From positions 1,278,295 through 1,342,294 of the forward strand of contig PCDI01000003.1 in assembly GCA_002778195.1 (NCBI GenBank): DNA of 64,000 bases, in the 5' to 3' direction. This document shows positions 35,908 through 45,197 of the stretch, piece after piece. This DNA is from Raffaelea ambrosiae. Lineage: Eukaryota > Ascomycota > Sordariomycetes > Ophiostomatales > Ophiostomataceae. A program made the translations under genes and the position numbers. Each line of letters starts with the position of its first letter. Within the stretch, counting starts at the first letter, position 1. Below the pieces are notes generated by a model that was given only the letters and a program-made list of their open reading frames with translations, was not told the DNA's origin and ran no database searches.

Positions 35908-37550
35908 GACAGATGGGCTTTTCACGGATCTGGGCACCGTATCTGGGCTCGTTTTTGTGTTGCACCATGGTCCAAGGGTCTTCGAACTCTGTCTGTTGCT
36001 GCCGCTCTCTTAGATGTCAGGTCCCGGTCAAGAGCATTTCGGTAACAGTTGTACGCTCTTTTTGTTTTAGTTTTGAGTGTTCATTTAAAAAAAGTTATTA
36101 GGATAGGAGATAACGTTGTTCATAAGTTCGCCATCTATCTTCCTGCTCTTTCTAAAGCAAGGCGCTGCTTTGGACTGTGTCTTCCATTCTCTGCTTGCAG
36201 TACAAAGCAAGTATCAGGGAAGTTGGGGATTGAAAGTCGGCTGGAGGTCACGGAGGAAGCCGCGGCCGTGAGGAAGCCATCACGGAGCTGCGAGGAAAAG
36301 GCGATGGAAGCTACGGTGTTGGTTCCAAGTAATAAAGACAAGTGGAAAGAGAGCTTTTCTACCTTGTTAACCACCAGGCATCGGACCCCTTGCCCAAACA
36401 ATGCATCTGTTCAACCATCTAAAACTGTGCGGGTTGGATGAGATAGTCAGACGTTGTGGACAGGCCACTCGCCAACATGGCTTACACGGCCATAGTTGGC
36501 TAATAAGAGCCTCGGGTTTCCGCACAGTCACTCCACCCTTGAGTCTCAACATACATCCATCCCCTATACGTATCTAACACACACATGCCACACCTTTCTC
36601 CGGAAGAAACAATTGAGTTCGAGATTTTTTTTTTCTCAACTGTAGCCGTGGTGTCTTCTTCACTGCTCATTGCATCACTGCTTTGGATGAGCTTCGATTG
36701 CCGACCTATTTGCTTTCGTCAATTCCCCCCCGATGGTCATCGTGTGTTAACTACTAGTAAGGTAGTCCATATTGCCGGTGAGGCTCTGAACCCCATACAG
36801 GGGTTCGCCAAACACTCTGCCATGGGTGACGACGATTGCGAGTGAGAGAGAGCGTAAGCCATACGTCTTGCTGTGGAACGTTTGTGATTACGGCTGCACT
36901 GTTTCACGGAGCTCTGGATAGTAATTCCATTGCACAATTGTCAGGTCATGCTATGGCTTTCATGTCCTTCGTTTAATATAAACTGAACGTATCTTCTGGC
37001 ATCCCAACACACAATAATTAGCCACAGTGGCCCTCCGTGCCGGTGGTAGTCCAAAAATATCTGATCGCCCCTCGCCACGTGATGTTTTTCTGCCTCTAAG
37101 GTAAAAGGGTACCTCGACTTTAACAACGAATAGCAGTTTTATTAGTGATTAAACGTGAAGAAAAAAATTGTCTAGATAGAAAGAAGTACCGAGTTTCAAT
37201 ATTTCGTATTCCAACCACGTGCACGGCGCACCGCGGCAAGTCTGCGCGGGATTGAATCAATGAGGTGGTCTTCTTAACAAGATATATCACATAGCCAAGG
37301 CTAACAGACAAATCGCGTAGTAATCGAGCGTTTATTCAAGACTTTCTAAAGAGGAGACGTAAAACTGCTGAAACTAAAAGCTTTGTCGAGACTGGGATCC
37401 AAAAGATAAAACCAAAAACTAAACTAAACTAAACTAAACCAACCCAACCCAACCCAAACCAACCCAAACCAAACAAAACCAAACAAAACAAAACAAAACA
37501 AAACAGCCAGGAATTATTCAGAACCGCATCAAGCCCGCAGGTCTGGTATC
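35908..37550. other. A/T-rich gap in the accessory island
   Basis: Only short ORFs with no convincing content; one of 86 codons at 36585-36845 looks like chance. The right end is occupied by a pentanucleotide repeat. Confidence 0.5.
37415..37505. repeat. Degenerate pentanucleotide array (AAACT/AACCC/AAACA)
   Basis: About 18 five-base units in three successive blocks: AAACT, then AACCC/AAACC, then AAACA. It resembles a microsatellite that changed unit by point mutation and spread. It lies about 45 bp beyond the stop of the nuclease-fold gene. Confidence 0.9.
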
Positions 37551-38554
37551 TTATTTCCCTCTCCTCTTTGCCTGATTTTCTGGGAGACTCGAAAAGTGCT
37601 CTTCCAGAGCATTTTTGAAAAAGGCAAGGAGCGAGTAGAGAAAATCTGTCTCTTCGATTTCTTTGTGAATGAGGACATAGTTCCCAGCATTGCCGCGCAA
37701 CTGTGCCTGTGCGGCAAGCTCTGGATCCTCCAGAATCTTGTCAAGTTGGACAAAATCCATATACACAATCGATGACCAGTCACCCAGGGCTATATGACGG
37801 GTCTTGTACTTATATGCGTATCCTGCACACTGTTTCATCAGTGCTTCAACGTCTGGGCTAAATTTGGTTGCATCATCGTCTGTGAGAGCCTTCGCCTCTT
37901 CTAAGCCCGCCTGGGCTCTGGGCAGCTTTTCAATCACGGATGTGACAGAACCCCAGTTTTTAAGCTCAACTAGAGCAATGTGCTTCAATTCCCCAGTCGT
38001 TTTATTGATCAGCACGAGGTCGATATCCACATACACAGTTGTGTCACCCGGGGGGTTGGCGCCATTTTTTATCCTGATTTCGTAGTTGTGCGGTATTGGT
38101 ACTTCTTTCAAGGCCCGTTCAACGGGTAGCATTGCCATGTTGTTGAATAATTTGACAACGTCGGCTTCTTTTGAATCCGTGTCGAGCTTGATGAATCCTG
38201 GGTCATCAGCGACATGACTTTCTTCGAATATGTTCCTATTGTTCTCGACAAATTTGCGAGCACCTTGGATGCTGTCTTTAAAAGATTTGGATGGAACCCA
38301 AACTTTCGGTGCCTTGACTTCCTCAACAAATTTTTCCTCGCTTGCTTCTTCTCACTGTCGGAAATCCATTTGTTCCTTCCACGCCGATTACCCGGCCTAG
38401 TTGAAAGGCTCTCAAGACAGATAAATGCCGGACCCTAAAGACGTTTTTGTTAGTTATTGTTGTATGCGAGGGCTGTGAAAAAGGCTGTCAATGTTCAGTC
38501 TCACGGTAGGTTTACACGAAGAGAAATGCTATTGAATCTGTATGTTAGTGCCAT
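37551..38554 (-). pseudogene. PD-(D/E)XK nuclease-fold gene with a one-base frameshift
   Basis: Minus strand. Two exons are suggested: 38516-38554 and 37551-38434. The second is 884 nt, one short of a multiple of three. Coding-looking frames run from 38434 down to the A5 run at 38331-38335 and continue in another frame to the stop at 37551. One extra base in that run would join them. The C-terminal part has the nuclease-fold signature: VDIDLVLINKTTGELKHI, with Asp codons at 38020-38028, then VELKNW with the ExK residues at 37959-37967. This is the D-(x)n-ExK metal site of restriction-endonuclease-like proteins. Either the gene is newly broken, the assembly lost a base, or translation starts at the internal ATG at 38138, which would keep the nuclease core. 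Function and family are not recognised beyond the fold. Confidence 0.55.
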
Positions 38555-38712
38555 GCTGTCAACACTCTCTTAGAAGATTGACAACTTGACTCTCGAGAAT
38601 TATGTAGCACTGAAGTAGCCGTGTCGTTCACATAACGTCTGCATGCCGAACAGTTATATATGTGATACTCTCTCGGTCCATTACCTTTGATGCGTATCTC
38701 TCATTCACGGGA

Positions 38713-38803
38713 GCAAAAAGAACAAAAGGAGAGAGGTTTCTTCATAGTTCATTTACGGAAGCAAAAAGAACAAAAGGAAATGAGGTTTCTTCATAGTTTC
38801 TGG
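38713..38803. repeat. 48-bp tandem duplication
   Basis: Two copies with a period of 48 bp, each starting GCAAAAAGAACAAAAGG and containing GAGGTTTCTTCATAGTT. They differ by a few substitutions, so the duplication is fairly recent. Confidence 0.9.
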
Positions 38804-38889
38804 TGTCTTTGGCAAATCTCTTACCCCAGAGCCTACAGTGGGTTCCTAACGGTGATTGAGCTACGGTAAGAGACGTTTCAAACACCAAG

Positions 38890-38952
38890 CAGAGAGAAAG
38901 AGAGAAAGAGAGAAAGAGAGAAAGAGAGAAAGAGAGAAAAGGAGAAAGAGAG
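38890..38952. repeat. AGAGAAAG octanucleotide array
   Basis: About seven near-perfect units of AGAGAAAG. It lies in the non-coding gap between the nuclease-fold and kinase-fold genes. Confidence 0.92.
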
Positions 38953-39495
38953 CACACTGTCTAGCTGCTGCTTTTTTAAGAGCTAGGGTTTGGCTGGATT
39001 TACGAGTAGATATCACGCTTGGTGTAATAAAGGATATATTTGTAGATGTATCGGGAAGAGAGCTTTGTTGACAAATAATCATATCTTTCATATGCCCTTG
39101 ACAGTAGCCATTTGAAAGAAACAAAGGAAACATTACAAAATTCACCTCAAGGAATAAAAACGAGCAGACATGTGAAATGATAACATGAACTGGACACTCC
39201 CAAGGACAGCCACAAAGAACAACCGGGCGGACAAATGTTGTACAGTCAAAGGAGAGAAAAAGTGGACTGCGTACGTCATAAAGATAGAGATGAAAATGAG
39301 TGAAAGCCGAGAGATTTCATCTTGTAGGATCAGGGAAATGGAGGCAGGTCACCCTCGGGATATGGGGGCTGAAACCACCAATGGACGTCACGTGGACCTG
39401 TGACTGAATGAACAGCGCACAAATTCGTTTCATTTATCTCCAAATTCGTTACACTCATCCCGAAGTGAAATCAACAAAGGCGGCATCGGTCTTAT

Positions 39496-40707
39496 ATGAT
39501 GGCTACAAGTATCTCGCTTCGCGGGTTTCTCACCCGGGCTTCTCCCAGATCCATACTGGGCCACAAACACTGGCATGGCCAGAATTTTTTTCGAACAACA
39601 CTGAAAGAACACATCCGGCAGTTCACCATGTACGACGAGTGGGAAAATAACGCAAAGTGGTCACCACCTCCGGAGCCAGACAGGCCTCCTGTTCCATACA
39701 GAAAAGGCTATAGTCTTGATGCCCGTCAAGTCATCCCTTGGATTCCTCTTTCAGGGGCCTATTTACCGCATCTTCTGAAAAATGGACGCGTCGACCTCTA
39801 TAGGAAACTCGCTGGCAGGCAGTGGAAGATGAAAGACCTATACGGCGCAACGATGGTCGAATACTGCCTGTCCTATATTGGCAAGACGGTGCCCTACGAA
39901 AATACGGACAAGACAGCGACTTTCGAGATCGTTGAAGAGCTCTCTGTGGGTGAACCCCATGACCGCGAATCCGATGCCCAAATCGTCGTCTGCAAGCAAA
40001 CAGCAGGCAGCGAGAAAGACCAGCTATTTGTCGCTAAATTATACGATCCTCTCTACTATCAATTTTACGACTACGATTGGCCAAACGAGCCTATCCACAC
40101 TGTTGACCTCTCTGAGTCAGAATTTGCGGCGGAATCTGCTGCCTATAAGCAACTCGACCCTCACCTGGGAGGCACCCTCATACCCAAATACCATGGCTCT
40201 TGGATCTGTAAGGTGCCACTAATGGGGAAGGTGCGAGAGGTTCCTTTTATTCTGATGGAACGCCTGGACGGCATCCCATTGCGCAATCTCGATCCGGAGA
40301 GATACAGCCCCGACACACAGCTGGATGTGGTCGCCAAGGCCATTGAGGTAGAGACGGAATTGTACCATTACGGCGTCGCCCAGCGTGTTAACCCACGCAC
40401 CCTGATGCTCTGCTCTGGACAGGACGACATTGACTCGAAAGACATACGCTTTAAGGTTTATGACTTTATATGGTCTGATGTCATATCAATTCTGGGTGGG
40501 AAGCCTGAATACGAGCGCGGCCCTTCGCGAGCGTCGCCGATAGTTCGCTCTGAGTGTGCAAATAGGGCCAATATGTATCCTTGGGGACCAGACGAATATA
40601 TTGAGGAAGTTTGGCCAACTGGCAGCCGGCAAGGGTGGTTGAAGGAGAGATGGGGCGGGTCTGACAAATACGTGATACCTGAACCAAAAAGGGTTAAATC
40701 TCAGTGA
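39496..40707 (+). CDS. Kinase-fold protein lacking catalytic residues (pseudokinase)
   Basis: Single exon, 403 aa. After an N-terminal segment with WSPPPEPDRPPVPYRKGY (about 55-72), a protein-kinase-like fold is readable. FEIVEELSVG is followed by the strand QLFVAKLYDPLY with the presumptive ATP-binding Lys181, an ESAAYKQL helix and the hinge FILMERLDGIPL. The catalytic loop, normally HxDxxPRN in fungal kinase-like proteins, reads AQRVNPRT (295-302). Both the catalytic Asp and the metal-binding Asn are therefore missing. The DFG-equivalent Asp survives in KVYDF (Asp323). It is probably catalytically dead or very atypical. Two ATGs (39496, 39499) start the frame. A broken relative lies about 0.6 kb downstream, so this is a duplicating, lineage-specific family. 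Confidence 0.72.
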   Translation: MMATSISLRGFLTRASPRSILGHKHWHGQNFFRTTLKEHIRQFTMYDEWENNAKWSPPPEPDRPPVPYRKGYSLDARQVIPWIPLSGAYLPHLLKNGRVDLYRKLAGRQWKMKDLYGATMVEYCLSYIGKTVPYENTDKTATFEIVEELSVGEPHDRESDAQIVVCKQTAGSEKDQLFVAKLYDPLYYQFYDYDWPNEPIHTVDLSESEFAAESAAYKQLDPHLGGTLIPKYHGSWICKVPLMGKVREVPFILMERLDGIPLRNLDPERYSPDTQLDVVAKAIEVETELYHYGVAQRVNPRTLMLCSGQDDIDSKDIRFKVYDFIWSDVISILGGKPEYERGPSRASPIVRSECANRANMYPWGPDEYIEEVWPTGSRQGWLKERWGGSDKYVIPEPKRVKSQ

Positions 40708-41289
40708 GAAGGCTGGTGAGTCTGTAGAACTGTTCATTTTTTTCCCCTCCAAGACTTGGCTTTCTCCGGCATCTCTGACGCGAAAGTAGGCATGTGCTGA
40801 GACAAGAAAACCGCAGGTATTGCTGGATGGGTGCTATCAAGAATTAGGCGGTGTCTGGTCGGTCTGGCGGCCAGATGAAACAACTTTGATTACTACAGAC
40901 TGACGAGCAAATGCCGCCTACGGCTGAGAAAATGGCATTTTCCAAAAGAATTGACTAGTTGGTTACCAACGTGCTCGCTAGTGACAATTTCAAGCATATA
41001 TCTCTATTATGCCGTCCCACGGAACACACTGCTCAAAGGGGATCTACAAAAACCGGTGGGAAACAACCCTGCTCCGTTGAGTTATCAGTGTTGAGAATCA
41101 ACTCCCCATCGTGATCATGTAGAGCCATGCTCATGTAGAGCCATGCTCACGATTTCAGCTGCAAGGCCCTTTTCGAGTGATACCAAGCCACCGGGGTATC
41201 ATGACGCCAACTCCTTGCATTCTGGGGCTCCGTGGGCATGCCCAGGCGCCCGTACCGGGGCCCAGGAAGTGCTGCAATCAGCACCGGGG
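40708..41289. other. Gap between kinase-fold gene and its decayed copy
   Basis: No gene seen. It contains a 16-bp tandem duplication at 41116-41147. Confidence 0.5.
41116..41147. repeat. 16-bp tandem duplication
   Basis: CATGTAGAGCCATGCT occurs twice in direct succession. It lies just before the decayed kinase-fold copy. Confidence 0.9.
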
Positions 41290-41790
41290 TCGATTGTTTC
41301 CTCACAGACACTACCAACAACGCCTGTTCCAGATGGGCCATGCAACATCGGCCCGCCGCCGATGGTCGCCGCCAGCAGAGCCGAACGGGCCTCCCGTACC
41401 GTACAGGAAAGGATACCGTTTCCATATTCGACGGGTGTCTGCGCCATCCCCCGTCCGTACCTGTTATACTACAGACGTGTCAGGTCCGAGGCATCCCAAG
41501 TCTTCTTTGATGAGTCGCGCAAACGCACCCCAAGAGCAGCTGCAGTCGACTGACTACACCGGTGGACCTCTGTTTGTCAGTCGTTTCGAAGCCGCTTCCA
41601 TGCGGAGACCTGAAGGAAGTCGCCACGCTTGAAGTCGTCGACGGACTCGCAGTAAAGGACAGCGCTGGGCCGTGGCCGTGGCACCCAGGTCGTGGTCTGT
41701 TGGCGCACAGCAGCGACCGGTCTATCCAGTCCTGATCAGGACCCGACGCTGCTCGTCGCCAAGGTGATCGATTTTTGATAATATTGAAAA
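41290..41790 (+). pseudogene. Decayed tandem copy of the kinase-fold gene
   Basis: Three blocks match the intact gene upstream in the same order but in three different frames. WSPPAEPNGPPVPYRKGY at 41363-41416 matches WSPPPEPDRPPVPYRKGY. ATLEVVDGLAVKD near 41622-41660 matches ATFEIVEELSVGE. DPTLLVAKVIDF at 41740-41775 matches DQLFVAKLYDPLY and is followed at once by a stop. Spacing is compressed relative to the parent, so deletions as well as frameshifts have occurred. No start codon or long frame joins the blocks. The copy is on the same strand as its relative, which points to tandem duplication and then loss of function. Block limits are approximate. Confidence 0.75.
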
Positions 41791-42358
41791 GATAGAGCCG
41801 GAATGCGTCTCGCAAACTCTTCCCCAGTCGTCTGTGGAACGCTTTTTGGAAGGGAGGTCTGTGTGCCTTGTGGCCCTGGACACCCGAGGAGGACGAATGG
41901 ACAAGAAAGGAGGGCATGCCAGACGATTTGGGCTAGCTAGCAATTGCACATTCACGACAGGTTTTCACGTCTTGCTCATCAAGCTTTGACTTCGGTATTC
42001 AAGTTCTGCTCTCAGGCAGACAGGAGTGGTGCCGCTGTGTGGTGCTGCTGTGTTTTTTTTATTTGTTCTTTTTCTCCTACACGACCTTGGATATGCAACA
42101 TGATCACCAAGGGTGTAGTCTAACAACTTCCTTCACCTTTCCCACTCATTGTGGTCCTTTGCATTCCCAACCCTCCGTACTGGAAAAGCAGAAACCGTAC
42201 GATTATGGTATAGAACGAAACGCAAACCAAATCAAACAAAGAAAACCCTACTCTTATGGATTCTTTTCTAGTCCCCAAGGGGTCTCTTTTTTTTTCGGGG
42301 GGGAGGCAAAAAAGACAAGAATCCCCCATTCATGGCAATCCATAACGCGCAGGCTCAG
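41791..42358. other. Intergenic region
   Basis: No gene seen. The right end is the 3' flank of the small unrecognised gene on the minus strand. Confidence 0.45.
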
Positions 42359-43158
42359 CTAGTCACGAGCACAACGAATGGACGACGCCGATGAAGAAGA
42401 CGAGGGCGACGTCAGTCCGGACGGGACGAACGGCTCGTCAGAATCCAGCGCGACCGGGTGAAACGACATGGGGCCATCGCCAAAGCGGTAGGGGCGGCGG
42501 CGATCGTTGCCGAGGTGGTCACGGCGGTGGTTGTGGCGATGGGAGCCGCGCAGGTCGACCAGCCGCGGCGCAGTTTCCTTGTCCATCATCATCAGCTCGT
42601 TCCTTCCGCCCAGGCTGACGATGCGGCGGCGACGGCTGATGCGGCCGCCCTCCTTCCGGAACGACGAGGTGCCGCTGCCCGTCGTGTCGTCGACAGACAC
42701 ACGAATCAGCCCTTTGTCGAGGCTGACACAGCTGTTGGCTCGGCTGTAGTAGTATGGGGGCGCGATCTCTTCGACCGTCGCAATCGCAGACTTGCTGGCT
42801 GCGGCCACGGCAATTTCGTCACGCATAGCCAGCCTGTTTTGTCGTACACAGATCCTTTGTTAGCACGAATATACCGCTTTTTTTTTGAGAGGGGGGGGTG
42901 AACAAGGCATCTCACTCTTCTTTGGAGTAGCCGTCAAATGGGAGGCCGTTCTTGACGACATTTATGGGTGCGCTCTGTGTGAAAGGAAGAATGTGTCAGC
43001 ACGGCTTGGTATGGAACGTTGAGAAAGAAATCAAGACAGGAGCAAGGGGGAGGGCGGGTTGGACGTACAATCACGGGTCGCTTGTTCTTCTTGCGGCGGA
43101 CGTTCAAGATGATGTTGAGGCGGGCCACACATGCCTTGAAAGAGCTCGAGGTCTCCAT
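42359..43158 (-). CDS. Small unrecognised protein, three exons
   Basis: Minus strand: 43069-43158, 42916-42974, 42359-42833 (207 aa). All introns are GT-AG and phases close. It begins METSSSFKACVARLNIIL, then basic NVRRKKNKRPVI. A middle segment SAPINVVKNGLPFDGYSKEE leads into ELAMRDEIAVAAASKSAI. The C-terminal half is Ser/Arg/His-rich and ends in an acidic Ser-rich tail. The ordered N-terminus with a disordered tail and three well-formed short exons suggests a real, conserved small gene. I do not recognise its function. It closes the accessory island on the right; whether it belongs to the island or to the core genome is unclear. Confidence 0.65.
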
Positions 43159-45197
43159 GCTGCTGGGCGGTCTTTGTTTGTTTCGGGAAACGATACGGCA
43201 CGGTACGGTACGGTACGGTTCGGCTGGCGGTCGTTGTGAAGGAAGTGGTAGCTGTTTGCGGGAGAGAAAGGTGCAAGACAGCAAAAGATAACGAAGAAGA
43301 AGGTATTTATGGTGACAGCAAGGCCTCCATAAATGGGTATTAAAAGAAGTAATAATAATAGTAAAAAGAACGTCTCTTTGCTGGGGAGAAAGATCAAACG
43401 AATGTGTCCAGCAAGAACAAACAGAGAAGAGTTTAAAGAAAGAACAAGACAGAGCAAGAGGAAACGATAAAGACCTGTCAAATAATGGACGTGTTCGGCA
43501 CACACACAAAGACAAAAAAGAAGAATGAATGACTTTTGTCGAAGCTGGCAAAATGACAAGTCTGCAGAACCAAGGCTGCAAAGGAACTTTTGAAACGCAG
43601 CAACGATACAAAGAAATAAAAAAAAAGAAGGACTAATACAACAAACAAACAAGAAAAAAGGACTGCTCAATTGGAAAAGGTCGGCAGTGGCCTAAAGAGC
43701 GAATGGGGAGGAAGAGAAGAGAGGCGAGGAGCAGCCTTTCCTTTGACGAGTCGGTGGGTGGCCTTTTAATATATCGCATCGAACCAGTTCTTCCACTTCC
43801 GCCTGTTCGTTCCCGTACCTCGTGGGGGGAGAGAGAAGGGAGGGGGAAGAAAGGGGAAAAAAACACGGCACAAGCAGGGACACTCGCCTGGCTTGTTTCG
43901 AAAACAAGGGCGTGGAGAAAGGCGAGGGCGACCAAAGGGAGCCCTAGCCGGATGGAGACACACTGGACAACCAAGAACCCGGCTAGAGGCAGGCCGGCCA
44001 GGGGAACACGCATGCGTACGAGTTCGACAGCCCTGCCAAAGGCATCACCAGAAGAGGGCAAATCAGGAACAGGGGAACACTGCCCGGGGACCGGGCAAGG
44101 AGACGCATCCGAGACAGCGCAAAAATGCATGAGAAGCAGGGTCAGACCAAAACGGCTGGATTGTGCATGATCTCGAAGGGAGGGGTGACATGGTCCGGTC
44201 TCGTGCGAGATGCTGTGGCATCTATCCTAGGATGGAATCGTTTGTGCCCAGAAGGGATGGCAACTCGTGGTTGGGGAGAGGCAGGCGAGGGCCAGCAGCA
44301 GGCGAGGCGCCGAGGTTTCCTATCGGACTTGCGTGGGAATGCTGACGGGGGCGAGGCTGCCACGCTTGACAGCACCATGGTTTGCATCCACATTCTTGGG
44401 CAATGGGGAGGGTGGAAATGCGCGGGAAAGGCAGAACACACAAGCCAGCGATCAGTCACTTTTGCTGGCAATGGACGCACTAGGTGCACGGTACGTGGTG
44501 TGGGTGGGTGAACATGGAGGACGCGGCGGAATCAAGGGAGGCTTTTTTTTATTTTTTATTTTCTATTTTATTTTATTTTGTATTTTTAGTAGCTGCATCG
44601 CCCGCCTCGTTTCCTCCGAGGCGATTCTTCAACATTCCAGGAGACCCTAGACAAGAAGGGCGACTGGAATGCCGAATATGCAAGCCAAAGGAGTGAAAGG
44701 GGAAACGACCGTGGGAAGCGAGAGATGACGAGAGAAAACGATGCTCGACCGCGCATGCGGCCTGGAAAACACGCGTTTCTCCTTGCATTTGCACGAGCCT
44801 AGGAAATCCAGGAACCATTCTGGTTCTCCCTTCCCCCCCCATAAAGTAGGAAGCGTCAGGTGGCAGCTGAACCGGCAAGAACTCTCATCGTTCTGGAACA
44901 GAGCACAGTCCGTCTCTGAGTTGCTACAAAAGGTAATACTGGCCTTCTTTTCGGTATTTGGTATTGCCCAAAGCTTTCGGCTCTCCATGCTATCCCTTGC
45001 CCACGGACCGTGACCGTGACCGTGAACGCGAGTCCAACAGCCGAACCGAACCGCGCCCGTGTTCTTCCCTATCTCCCTCGACATTCTCGGTCGAGACACG
45101 TCTAATTATACGATCTCTCTCTCTCTCTCCTTTTTTTCTTTTATATTAAGCGCCCGTCCCGCACGCGCAAAAAAAGCGACGTGGGACTCTGAGCCAT
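43159..45197. other. 2-kb non-coding region
   Basis: Upstream side of the small unrecognised gene (TACGG repeat near 43200) and downstream side of the aldehyde dehydrogenase gene. Numerous short ORFs on both strands lack coding character. A GACCGT repeat lies near 45010 and an A/T-rich tract near 44545-44590. Confidence 0.5.
43193..43221. repeat. TACGG pentanucleotide repeat
   Basis: About five tandem TACGG-like units. It lies about 35 bp upstream of the start codon of the small minus-strand gene, probably in its 5' leader. Confidence 0.8.

Larger units (their letters stand above)
38555..39495. other. Repeat-bearing gap
   Basis: Contains the 48-bp tandem duplication and the AGAGAAAG array listed separately. 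No gene seen. The 3' part is the upstream region of the kinase-fold gene. Confidence 0.5.

Noticed and set aside
37415..37505. Telomere or telomeric scar
   Set aside because: Units are five bases and drift in sequence; the fungal TTAGGG unit is not present.
38713..38803. CRISPR-like repeat spacing
   Set aside because: A simple two-copy tandem duplication without spacers, in a eukaryotic genome.
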